A DNA stretch of 64,000 nt. Origin: Enchytraeus crypticus. Its lineage: Eukaryota; Annelida; Clitellata; Enchytraeida; Enchytraeidae. The notes beneath the pieces were generated by a model that worked only from the letters and a program-made list of their open reading frames with translations, was not told the origin of the DNA and did not search any database. The stretch lies in contig CAJHZI010000882.1 in NCBI GenBank assembly GCA_905160935.1, forward strand, positions 1,349,501 through 1,413,500, given 5' to 3'. Positions within the stretch are counted from its first letter, which is position 1, and each line of letters opens with the position of its first letter. The position numbers were made by a program, and so were the translations under genes. Positions 44,901 through 53,844 of this stretch are shown piece after piece.

Positions 44901-47900
44901 ACAATTTTATTTTGTGAGATTGTCAACTGGAAGAAGTTTCATCATTCTGCATGTCTAGGTTTAACTAAATAACAATACTACTCAGGAAAAAAGATTACAA
45001 ATTTTACATGCAGATTACTTACACTTGATCGCAGTGATTCAGCCAGGTTACGTCTGGTGAAGTTAACAGCAGCCTTCAATGAGAGATCATAGCCTAGACA
45101 AATAGTTAACAGCAGCCTTCAATGAGAGATCATAGCCTAGACAAATAGTTAACAGCAGCCTTCAACGTGAGATCATGGCCTAGACAAATAGTTAACAGCA
45201 GCCTTCAATGTGAGATCATGGCCTAGACAAATAGTTAACAGTGGCTTTTAATGAGAGGTCATAGCCTAGACAAAGCCTAGACAAATAGTTATAAACATAT
45301 CTTCTTCCAGTGCACTGAATCGGCAAGTCCACGGCATATAACTCTTCCAACCAATTCTATCCTCAGCCTTCCATTTCATCTCTATATATGAATTTGTTAT
45401 CAGATCATCCATCATCCGATGTCTTGGTCTTCCTCTAACTCTTTTTGTTGCATTCTTCCTACTGTTACATCCTTTAGCAAACCATCCCTCCTTGTATATA
45501 TCATGTCCTATTCAGATTTTCTTTCTATATCTTATCACATTTTTAACTGTCTATCTGTACCAACTCTTTCAAGAACTTCTTCATTTGTGATTTTGTCAGT
45601 CCAACTAATCTTTTCCATCCTTCTCCATAACCACATTTCCAATGCCTCTAGTTTCCTGATATTTTCTTTCTCTAATGTCCACGTTTCACATCATATAATA
45701 AAAACATATATTATAAATTATTTAATTACTATTTAAAACTTATAATCCTTTACCTAAAATACTCTTTTATTTTTAAAATAAAATTTTAAAAATTTTAATT
45801 TTAAAATAAAAATTTTTTATTTTTAAAATAGAATAATGGCATAGATAAATTTCAATAAATGCAGGGAGTCATCTAAAAATAATAAAATATTAAACTATAT
45901 TTCAAAAAAATTACAAATATACAGTAAATTCTAAAACTATACTATACTTCTAACGACAAGCTACTGGGTTAGGCCTGTAGCTTGTCGGTAAGCTGTCCAA
46001 CTGCATATCAGTAGCTACAAGATTCAAATCCAGCGCTCTCCCTGCCACTGACATGCCATCCAGACAGGAAACTGATGTTACACTTGGCTTTACCATTTTA
46101 TCCTTTAGAAGTACACAACGCAATTGTAATATACAACGTACATAACGAATTACAAAACACTGAATCTAAAACAAAAATGTTGTAACCAAGTACTGCAACA
46201 GAAATGATACTTTCTGAAGGACATGCAGTAATTTTGAAGCACTAACTATTATAATCAAACTATACTATCTCAGAAAAACCAGCATTACAGTTAGATTATA
46301 ATCCAGATACTTAATTACTTCTTGATTTAATTAAGTTTCATATTAGAGTCAATATAAATAGATACCATTTCTCATTCGATAGAGCTGAATGTTTTTAGCA
46401 ACATATTCAGCAAACTGCACAGCATCCCCCGAATCACCTGATACGGCCATAACAAGTTTATTGCTGAGCACAAAAGTTTTGTCGACATCTGCCACAACAA
46501 CAAAAACATAGCAGTGATACCAGTTGCACAAATAATAGAAGCCTCACAATATATTCGAAGAATAAAATAAAAAGGAAATATCCAGAGAGAAAATCAGAAC
46601 AACAAAATCAACCTTACCTTCTGAATAGATCAGAAGCAAGCTGACAAACCTCAACATACTATTTTGGAATTCCATTTAACAACTGAACTCGGGATCTGAT
46701 TAAAATTTACCTCGTCACTTTGAGGAAATGTTTGCTTAAAACTCCCCTACTTGAGCCTATATCAGAAAGGTGTTCCATTTTTAGAAGTACTTTAACCATT
46801 GAGTGTGGTAAAAGAAAACACTGTTGCCTTGGGAGGGAATTTAGTGTACATTGAGTATCTAAATAACCATTCTCTAATTCTAATTCCCAATCCACTGCCT
46901 CTAAAATATTGTTAATACATTATGTATTAACATTAACACATTATGTAACTTTTGATAAGTCTATGATAGATTTTATTGATCTATTTTGTAGCCGTCTTTA
47001 TTTAATATGTACGCAGAAGCAGTATTGCGGAAGGTAGATATGATTGAATCAACTGTAGGCGTGAGAACTGGTGGGAGAAAAGTCAACTACCTGAGGTATG
47101 CGGATGACACCACTCTCCTCGCGGAGAGCAGGGAAGGTCTGGAACAATTCATATTAAAGGTTAAAGAAGAAAGCGAAAAAGCTGGTTTGTTCCTCAACAT
47201 TAAGAAAACCAAGATCATGACAGCTGATATTGCTGAAACCAAAATCAGAATTGACAATGAAGATATTGAGACAGTCAACGATTTTGTCTTTCTTGGTTCT
47301 AAAATTATCCGTGACGGAGCATCAAGACCAGAGATGAAACCGCGGATAGCAATGGGGCGCCCTGCGATGACTAGCATGATGAAAATTTGGAAGAGTAAAG
47401 ACATAAGCCTCGTTACCAAATGCAGGATAGTCAATGCGATAGTCTTTCCAATTGCCACCTATGGATGCGAAAGTTGGACGCTAAAAAAGGCGGATAGAAG
47501 GAGAATCGACGCTTTCGAGCTTTGGTGTTGAAGAATGTGTTATGAGTCCCGTCCACGGCTAAAGTTAACAATAGAAATATGCTAGATCGCATAAAACCAA
47601 GTATTTCTCATGAAGGAAAGATCACAAAGCAAAGGTTGTCATACTTTGGACATGTCATGCCAGCAAGTTCAATTGAGAAATCAATTATGCTAGGACATGT
47701 CAGTGGAAAAAGGAGGAAAGGTCGTCAAAGAACGCGTTGGCTTGATATTGTAGAATTTGACCTCAACACCAGCATAGCGGATTTGAAGGAGGCAGTAAGA
47801 AATCGTGATACATGGAGACAGATAGTTCATAAAGTGACCAAGAGTCGGCGTCGACTGAATGGATAACTCATCATCATGATAGATTTCCATTTAACTTAAC

Positions 47901-48632
47901 TTAACTTAACACTTAACTTAATATAATTATACTGGTTAAGGAAGTCACAAGGACCTGTAACACCAGTTTTTTGATTTAATTTCATATTTGGTATCATCAA
48001 CAAACTTACTCATTTTGGATATCATGCTGCTGTCTAAGTCATTAATGTAAACCAAAAATAAAATTGGACCCAACACTGAACCCTGTGGAACCCCACTGGT
48101 GACATTGCGCCAAGCCGAGTCATGATTTGAAATGCAAACTTTTTGTCTCCTGGAGGTTAACCAACTTCTAATACAATTCAGCTTCTAATACTTGAAGCTC
48201 ATGGAGTTACTGGCTCAGTAACTCCATGAGCTTCAAGTTTACAAAACAATCTCTCGTAAGGCACTTTATCAAAACGCCTTTGCAAAATCCAAATAGACAA
48301 TGTCTACTGGATTACCGTTATCAACATGCAGTGTGACGGATTCCATAAAGCTCAAAATGTTTGTTAGACAAGATCTATTTCTGGTAAATCCATGTTGACA
48401 ATTTCTTATTAATCCATAACTATTTAAATGTTTAACTAAACTATCCTTAATAATGCTCTCGAACACCTTAAGTAATTAATTGAAAAAAACACCTTAAGTT
48501 TAAGTTATTTTAAGCTAGAAAAATATTAAATCATTTCCTACCTCTTTTCATAGCCACAACGCTCCTGGCGCACATATTATCGCAGGCCATGACGACGAAA
48601 TCCCGACCCCTAATACCGATTAGGCACTCCAT
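41793..48632 (-). CDS. PSMB2: Proteasome subunit beta type-2 (beta-4), gene with 6 coding exons
   Basis: A structural, non-catalytic beta subunit of the 20S proteasome core. Joining the minus-strand exons 48632-48542, 46488-46366, 45093-45023, 44198-44036, 42942-42893 and 41969-41793 keeps frame at each GT..AG junction (phases 1, 1, 0, 1, 0) and gives 224 residues against 201 in human. Signatures in order are [95 protein letters not shown] and [23 protein letters not shown]; and [19 protein letters not shown]. As in the family, there is no N-terminal catalytic Thr and no propeptide. The C-terminus is about 23 residues longer than the human protein. Introns hold LINEs, a SINE and two minisatellites built from exon borders. 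Confidence 0.97.
41970..42892 (-). other. PSMB2 intron 5
   Basis: AT-rich, without a recognised repeat except a poly-A run at 42718-42736. An open frame (42593-42940, minus) partly overlaps exon 5 and is read-through. Confidence 0.8.
42893..42942 (-). CDS. PSMB2: PSMB2 exon 5 (50 bp)
   Basis: A small exon between GTTTTAG|AC and AATGAG|GTCTGC. It encodes (D)[16 protein letters not shown], the helix that corresponds to SRERAVELLRKCLEE in human. Confidence 0.93.
43233..44073. repeat. 54-bp minisatellite containing the end of PSMB2 exon 4 and its 5' splice site
   Basis: About 15 copies of a 54-base unit. Read on the minus strand, each has GTGCTAGACAGATACTACAA, then A(C/T)(C/T)AG|GTACAC. This is the last ~26 bases of exon 4 (VLDRYYK), its donor and the first intron bases. 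The period is 18 codons with no stop, so the array stays open in the exon frame (minus strand, 44207-43287). The central copies are nearly identical, while the copies at both ends differ (CTCAGTG instead of CTCAATG). Confidence 0.95.
44036..44198 (-). CDS. PSMB2: PSMB2 exon 4
   Basis: Acceptor GATGCAG|TCAGCG. It encodes [39 protein letters not shown] and [16 protein letters not shown] place the donor at CCAG|GTACAC (44035-44034), the first of ~15 equivalent sites, because this length matches the family without insertion. Using a later copy would add multiples of 18 residues in frame. Confidence 0.92.
44210..45020 (-). other. PSMB2 intron 3
   Basis: AT-rich. A CAATCAATCAATAA-type run lies at its end near exon 4. 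I see no mobile element. Confidence 0.7.
45023..45093 (-). CDS. PSMB2: PSMB2 exon 3 (71 bp)
   Basis: Acceptor TTTGTCTAG|GC and donor AAGT|GTAAGT. It encodes [23 protein letters not shown]. The acceptor and first ~33 coding bases are repeated upstream in the intron. The true exon is the copy that continues into the [10 protein letters not shown] codons. Confidence 0.94.
45061..45290. repeat. 43-bp tandem repeat containing the start of PSMB2 exon 3 and its 3' splice site
   Basis: Five copies of AGTTAACAGCAGCCTTCAAT GAGAGATCATAGCCTAGACA AAT, the last one decayed and extended. Each copy read on the minus strand includes TTTGTCTAG|GCTATGATCTC. Four intronic decoy acceptors, each with ~33 bases of exon-like sequence, therefore precede the real one. 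A period of 43 is not a multiple of three, so using a decoy together with the next copies would shift the frame. Confidence 0.93.
45296..45692 (-). mobile_element. LINE-A fragment (C-terminal ORF and 3' end)
   Basis: It lies in PSMB2 intron 2. The minus-strand translation includes [49 protein letters not shown], then [30 protein letters not shown] and [12 protein letters not shown], with a TGA in place of the Trp codon near 45529. This is the C-terminal region of a widespread arthropod/invertebrate non-LTR retrotransposon type (..ALEMW.WRRM.KISWT..TNEEVL..V...). It is more diverged than the 50735 copy. The exact clade is unresolved. Confidence 0.82.
45966..46100 (+). repeat. SINE S1, diverged copy
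   Basis: It lies in PSMB2 intron 2. CTTGTCGGTAAGCTGTCCAA, CATATCAGTAGC, AGATTCAAATCCAG, GCCACTGACATGCCATC, GGAAACTGATGTTACACTTG and GCTTTACC follow the S1 order. Confidence 0.75.
46366..46488 (-). CDS. PSMB2: PSMB2 exon 2
   Basis: Acceptor TTGTGGCAG|AT and donor AATG|GTATCT. It encodes (D)[39 protein letters not shown] and N(G). It matches [40 protein letters not shown] of human along its length. Confidence 0.96.
46974..47875 (+). mobile_element. 5'-truncated RTE retrotransposon (BovB-like), copy 2
   Basis: It is flanked by perfect 11-base duplications ATGATAGATTT (46963-46973 and 47876-47886). The frame begins [20 protein letters not shown] and contains the reverse-transcriptase catalytic box [62 protein letters not shown] and LWC. 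After LWC a TGA (TGG>TGA) and a 1-base change of frame break it, and the last part (47579-47863, [20 protein letters not shown] to SRRRLNG) resumes in another frame. The tail is ATAACTCATCATC. Over the shared ~450 bases it is highly similar to copy 1 at 40672-41121. The residue order is strikingly close to vertebrate BovB. Confidence 0.93.
47925..48480 (-). mobile_element. CR1/Rex1-like LINE reverse-transcriptase fragment
   Basis: The minus-strand frames read [52 protein letters not shown] and then, after a disruption, [39 protein letters not shown] and [23 protein letters not shown]. This is the central reverse-transcriptase domain of CR1-like LINEs, with FADD changed to FVDD. The two halves are interrupted near 48183-48275 by a palindrome and a frame change. 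It is an old fragment with no 3' end recognised. Confidence 0.88.
48192..48238. repeat. Palindrome inside the LINE fragment
   Basis: ACTTGAAGCTCATGGAGTTACTG and its inverse CAGTAACTCCATGAGCTTCAAGT flank a 2-4 base centre. Arms of 22-23 bases are perfect. One arm fits the LINE sequence (CKLEAHGVT). The other appears to be an inverted duplicate. Confidence 0.85.
48542..48632 (-). CDS. PSMB2: PSMB2 exon 1
   Basis: It starts at the ATG at 48632-48630 and encodes [20 protein letters not shown] and [10 protein letters not shown]. The donor is AAAGAG|GTAGGA. The N-terminus aligns without offset to [20 protein letters not shown] of human, which fixes the start. Confidence 0.96.
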
Positions 48633-48799
48633 AACTGCTGAAGATTATTTACCTTTAAATTATTATTTTACTCGTTAAACTCGGCTTTTACAAAACTGCA
48701 AGTCACACAACAACTTAGATCAAGCACAAGCTCCACAAACAACAATAGTTCAGACTTCAGACTTCAGAGAATCCAGACTCATAAAAAGTAAACACGCGT

Positions 48800-49015
48800 T
48801 ATAGTGAATAATCAACTATGTTGATATCTATCACTTTAAAAACCACATGTTTAATCCGTTAGGCAATTTAGATCACTTTCCGTATAACCAGTCCAGTGAA
48901 TGTCCGAGATTTTACTCTCAGATCAGCGCGGCCGGGATTCGAACCCACGAGGGGTCAATTCACCGCAGGATTTGTCAATTAAACTTCATAACGTTACCCC
49001 TACGCTATTTAGACA
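48800..49015 (-). repeat. SINE S2, copy 2
   Basis: It matches 58775-59010 closely, including the inverted B-box CGGGATTCGAACCCACGA and the AACGTTACCCCTACGCTATT terminal part. It lies ~170 bases upstream of the PSMB2 start codon and could overlap its promoter region. Confidence 0.88.
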
Positions 49016-49027
49016 TTCTAAATAGCC

Positions 49028-49497
49028 ATAGGAGTATAAATGACAAAATTAATTGTCTGAAATCGCTTAATACATTTGTCAATATTAAACTTATTTCACT
49101 TTAGGTGTTATTTTAGGCACGTTTGGAACTCGTAGATGCAATTAAGCCTCGCATGAAAATATTTCTCTGTTAATTTCTCTGTTAACACGAGCTAGTCCTA
49201 AATTTTTTATTTAAAATAAATTAGATTAATTAATAAAACTTTAAGTAAATATATTCCACAATAAAAATTTATAATAAGCTACATCATATTTATATTTTAT
49301 CAGCCATTTCAATAATTTTTTGAAAGTCTTGAAATGGCATTCTGAGGAGTATATATGACAAAATTAATTAATTGTCTGAAATCGCTTAATACATTTGTCA
49401 ATATTAAACTTATTTCACTTTAAGTGTTATTTTAGGCACGTTTGGAACTCGTAGATGTAATTAAGCCTCGCCTGAAAATATTTCTCTGTTAATTTCC
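49028..49497. repeat. Direct duplication of a ~155-bp segment (319-bp spacing)
   Basis: 49028-49185 and 49347-49497 share AGTATA(AA/TA)TGACAAAATTAA, TTGTCTGAAATCGCTTAATA, CATTTGTCAATATTAAACTT, TAGGCACGTTTGGAACTCGT and TTTCTCTGTTAATTTC with only a few differences. The first copy is directly joined to the SINE S2 end. It is probably a local segmental duplication. Confidence 0.9.
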
Positions 49498-49499
49498 TA

Positions 49500-49840
49500 A
49501 AAATCTTTAAATAGGATCCATATATTGGCCTTTTCCAAATTTTAATGCCTGTAATAAGTTTTATATGATGCATTATAAATGTATTACTAGACTCCATTAT
49601 GAGGTATGATATTTACTACAAGATTAGTGCTACAAGCCTAGATAATTTATTTTAAATTTGAAAACTTAACCCTCTCTAAAATTAATTATCTCTCTGAATA
49701 TATTTCTTAACATTTGTATTCCCTAGATGTCACAATTGGGTAGGCTGCAAGCTTAGCTAATTATAATTATTTATGTATAGCCTACATGTAGGCCTACATG
49801 TAGGCTTAATATTGTTTGTATCTAATAGGTCTACCAGATG
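49500..49840. other. Gene-free stretch
   Basis: AT-rich, with a tandem CTACATGTAGGC motif (49782-49806). Nothing else is recognised. Confidence 0.45.
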
Positions 49841-49842
49841 TA

Positions 49843-49985
49843 CCCGTGTGCCAAAATGCACACTTCTAGGGAAATGGATATTTTTAACCGAATCTAGATT
49901 TGAACCCGAACCTCTCAATCCTAAGTCGGACGTTCTAGCAATGTAGGCCTACCATAAGACTCTCAAGAAACCAATGTAGGCCTAT
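49843..49985 (-). repeat. SINE family S4, copy
   Basis: The reverse complement has ATTGCTAGAACGTCCGACTT, AGGATTGAGAGGTTCGGGTT, CAAATCTAG and the CTAGAAGTGTGCATTTTGGC tail. It is shared with 33955-34066. GGTTCAAATCT is a plausible B-box. Confidence 0.75.
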
Positions 49986-49989
49986 AGAC

Positions 49990-50415
49990 ATTTCTTATAC
50001 ATGAAATAGTTACGTTAATTGTTTTAATTAAAATTATAAATATGATGATCGATGTGATGAAATTTATAATCGCCAGAAATTTATAAAATTTTTCATGACA
50101 CTTATATTTCACTTAGATCGCCAATGTTCTAATTCAAGACGACCACTAGTCATTATTGTCTTAAAAAGAAATTCCGATAAAATTTTGTGAGAAGCACAAC
50201 TGAGAGAGCGGTTACATTTTTCGCATTATACTCATTTCCAATTATTCCATTTTTCATAATCTCTGGAGACCTATAGCCTAAAACAACAATCAAATTTAAG
50301 AACTTTAAATAGCAGCGTCACCGAAACATACATATAAATCGGAAATACATCGGATATTAAGAGTGAGTTTTCAATTCCTGTTTCACTTGGCCGTAGGTCT
50401 TTACTCTAAAGAGAT
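49990..50415. other. Gene-free stretch
   Basis: Nothing recognised. Confidence 0.45.
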
Positions 50416-50417
50416 AT

Positions 50418-50419
50418 TG

Positions 50420-50469
<50 letters not shown>

Positions 50470-50545
50470 TATAATATATAATATATATATAGTTATTATA
50501 TATATATATATATATATATATAATTATATATATTATAATATAATA
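50418..50545. repeat. (TA)n microsatellite with palindromic breaks
   Basis: TA runs separated by TAATATATTATAATATATAA. It is followed by a T-rich run (50556-50592). Confidence 0.92.
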
Positions 50546-50609
50546 GTTTCCAGTTTTTTTTATTTTTTTTTTTGTTTTTTTTTTTCCTTTTTGGGGGATA
50601 TGCTTTTTG

Positions 50610-50970
50610 ACGAGGTGGGCCCCCTATGCCCTCCTCAGCTTTGACTGACATTTACCGGGCAGGGTGCGTCATTCCATGAGAAAACTATCCTGTTTACCGA
50701 GGAAGTCCTGGAGAGAGTTGGCACAGATAGACAGTTGATAAATGTATTAAGAAATGGAAAGAAGAGATGGATAGGACTCATTCTAAGGGGGGAAGGTCTA
50801 TTAAAAGAGGTCATAGAAGGTAGAATGGAAGGAAAAAGAGGCAGGGAAAGGCGGAGATTAGGTATGTTAGATGATTTAAAGACCCACTCATATGTGGAAA
50901 TGAAGAGAAAGGTGGAAGACAGAGAAGAGTGGAGGCGTTATGTACCATGGACCTGCCAGTAGGCAGTGCA

Positions 50971-50971
<1 letters not shown>
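50610..50971 (+). mobile_element. LINE-A 3' portion with an inverted copy of the short-element head
   Basis: 50610-50700 is the inverse complement of the head of the short elements at 13372 and 60295 (GACGAGGTGGGCCCCCTATG, CCCTCCTCAGCTTT). From 50695 the plus strand reads [80 protein letters not shown] and YVPWTCQ, then TAG. This is the LINE-A C-terminus, open throughout. The tail CAGTAGGCAGTGCACTAA passes directly into a TA microsatellite. Confidence 0.82.

Positions 50972-50972
<1 letters not shown>

Positions 50973-51030
<58 letters not shown>
50973..51030. repeat. (TA)n microsatellite between two mobile elements
   Basis: It starts at the last base of the LINE-A 3' end, as expected if the element's tail seeded the run. 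It ends next to the hAT-like element at 51045. Confidence 0.95.
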
Positions 51031-51031
<1 letters not shown>

Positions 51032-51044
51032 TAAAATTTTACAG

Positions 51045-51293
51045 CCAGAGGAGGACCCAGAAATTTTTAAGAGGAGGGCTAGAAATTGCTTTTGGGCGGA
51101 GGCCACATTTTTTACTTGCATCCTGTTTTTACTCTTATAGTCTATACTCATTTAAACATACAAATAGCTATCATGAATACAATGAAAATAAAGATAAAGA
51201 GCAATAGGTCTAACATGGAGAAGTATGGAGTCTGTCATGTATCATCGGTGCACTAAGGGAGGGGCCCGTGAACCCGCCTAGATTCGCCCCTGT
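51045..51293. mobile_element. Small hAT-like element, ~249 bp
   Basis: The ends are CCAGAGGAGGACCCAGAAAT and (inverted) ACAGGGGCGAATCTAGGCGG. The 8-base duplication TTTTACAG occurs at 51037-51044 and 51294-51301. The ends resemble those of the 732-bp element at 6851 (CAG.GG.GGATCC), so both may belong to one non-autonomous group. Confidence 0.75.
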
Positions 51294-51339
51294 TTTTACA
51301 GCGCAAATAATAACCTAGCCTCATATTTAAAACAAATTA

Positions 51340-51460
51340 AATGCATATTATAATATGCATATAATTTAAGATGATGATATCCTATGCATACTCTAATAAT
51401 TATTAGAGTATGTATAGGATATCATGACATTTTACATCATCTCAAATTATGATGTTTGGC
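51340..51460. repeat. AT-rich palindrome
   Basis: ATGATATCCTATGCATACTC and TAATA are mirrored by TATTAGAGTATGTATAGGATATCAT. Outside these arms, TAATTTAAGATGATG is again loosely mirrored by CATCATCTCAAATTA. The total span is about 110 bases. Confidence 0.8.
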
Positions 51461-51954
51461 TGCACATTACTATATAAAGTATAGGCCTATGGTATTATTA
51501 TGTAGCCTTCTAAAGATAGAGACCTCAAAAAGGCTAAACATTTCTATATTCTATCAATTTAATGTACCGATCGATGCAGTGCTCATTGCGATGAAAGTGT
51601 TCATAAGAATTTCTTCATCCTAGGTCTACCACAGACTGGACCAGTGGTCAGTTTGATGACCTCCACAAGTCAGCATTGAGATCAATTGGTCACTGTAGGG
51701 TCATAGGCAACGTGGTGGTCAGCTTGAACATAATCATAGCTGCAGGATAAAGTAAATGCTTCATTAGGCTTATATCAAATCTGAATGAAATTGTGCCATT
51801 GAAAACTTTTATAATGATTCTAACAAGGGTGCATTTGAGATAACAGACTTTCTCTGATGATACGGAGTTCATGAAGGCCATGAGACATTTCTCTTAAGAT
51901 GAACATCTGTGATACATGCCAACTAGTGGCCTAAAGGCACTTACTACCTGGTAT

Positions 51955-52225
51955 ATGCACATACATACACATAGATACATATATATGCGCATACACACAT
52001 ATACGTACATACACATACATACACATGCATACGCCTACATGTACATATACTTGCATACATATATATATAATACAGTGCATACACATACATACGCATACAT
52101 ACACATACATACGCATAAATACAAAGACATATACATACATATATATATATATATACATATACGTACACATATATATACATACATACACAGACATATACAT
52201 ACATACATAAACATACATAAACAGC
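51955..52225. repeat. CATA-type tetranucleotide repeat
   Basis: ACATACACATACATACGCAT-like sequence with an internal TA run. It keeps several frames on both strands open (H/T/Y/I-rich and C/M/Y/V-rich peptides). None of these is a gene. Confidence 0.92.
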
Positions 52226-52229
52226 AAAG

Positions 52230-53368
52230 TAGGACATTTATTATTGAATGTTACTGGAACTTTTACACTTTAAACGACACACTAATTTAAGTTTAGACTT
52301 TCAAACAGAAATATGCACTTTGTATACAGCATATCGACAGGTCAATTCAAGAAGTTTCATGAAACATATTTAGAGTATACATAATATCATACAAACTGGT
52401 GTGATATGTTTTGAGCTCAATATGGAAGCATAGGCGCTGGTATTTCTAGAATGACGAGTGAAGAGGCGTGACTCACTTCATGACGTCTTGCAGAGACAAA
52501 TACTGAGAGCTGAGAAGTCACTGGAGCGTCACACTTTTAAACGTTAGATCCGTGACGACCTGTGACAGACGCTTAGACTCTACCGCGTGACAATACTGTG
52601 ACCAGATTCCGAGACATCAAAGAGTAATTAGACTTGAGTTGTTGGGATAATGATGGCGACTGTATAGCTAGAAAAGTAAACGTGTGAGAGAGAGATGGTG
52701 AGATGAATGAGGCTGCTTTGAGGTCCACGGCGGTGCGCTAGATAAGTGAAGGAGATAACAAATGGAAACTTCTAAGCATATTGCACGTAACAGGAAACTC
52801 TGGGGTGTAGCTCCATCTTCCTGTCAAACTTCAACAGAGTAAGACTACTATTGCATTGGACTGGTATGAAAATAGCGTTAATTAAGAAATAGGTCTACAG
52901 GTATTCTGACAGTGACTTTCTAATCGACCTACATACTGCATAATTTTATTAAGTAATAAGGTTCCATATCAAGATTTAATATCTACATAATTTTAGCTTA
53001 ACTTTTAATCTTATTAAATTGCAAAAACAATTTCAGCCATATTCATTCATTTTACGAACATTTACTCTAACTTAAATAATGAAACGCTAATTATTGTTTG
53101 CGCTGCATTATGTACGCCTCAATTGGAGAGGTCATCACCACTTTCAACGTTCTGGATAAATCTGACAACAACAACATGTTAAAGTTTAGAACTACACTAC
53201 TTACTAGTGAAGTTATAATAGGCTAACAAAAGTATTATTTTGAGTACAGAACTGTTTAGAGTTGTACCATGCATGGATAAATTAGCTAGTTCTACATTTG
53301 AAGCGGATTTTAATGAAAATGTAATAAATATGTGCAAATACTGAAGGCCTACCTCTCACTCTCCCTTT
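52230..53368. other. Gene-free stretch
   Basis: No recognised exon, RNA gene or repeat. Confidence 0.45.
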
Positions 53369-53369
53369 C

Positions 53370-53445
<76 letters not shown>
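53370..53445. repeat. (CT)n(TA)n compound microsatellite
   Basis: A CT run directly followed by a TA run. Confidence 0.95.
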
Positions 53446-53447
<2 letters not shown>

Positions 53448-53534
53448 TCTATATAAATTATATGCCTTTTCTTAAAAGAATATATATAGGGAGCATTTAC
53501 TGTACTAGAAGATAGTTGCATGGTTGACATTGGT

Positions 53535-53548
53535 TGCATATATACATG

Positions 53549-53597
<49 letters not shown>

Positions 53598-53842
53598 CTA
53601 GGCCTCTCTCACTATATATACATATATATATATATATAATATATTTATATATATATACATATATATAATATATATTTATATATATATATATTTATATTAT
53701 ATATACATTTATATATATATATATTTATATATATAATATATATATATAATATATATATTTATATATATACAGTATATATATATATATATAAATTTATATA
53801 TTTATATTATATATATATATTTATATATACATGTATATATAA
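53535..53842. repeat. Long TA/TATTTA-rich tract
   Basis: About 300 bases of TA runs interrupted by TTTATA and ACATATA phrases. Confidence 0.92.
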
Positions 53843-53844
53843 AG

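Larger units (their letters stand above)
46490..48541 (-). other. PSMB2 intron 1
   Basis: It holds a BovB-like RTE copy in the opposite orientation (46974-47875), a CR1-like LINE fragment in the gene's orientation (47925-48480) and a 46-base palindrome inside the latter. Confidence 0.88.

Noticed and set aside
51916-52290. Open frames of 60-124 codons on both strands
   Set aside because: They are a product of the CATA-type repeat. Peptides on opposite strands are equally open.
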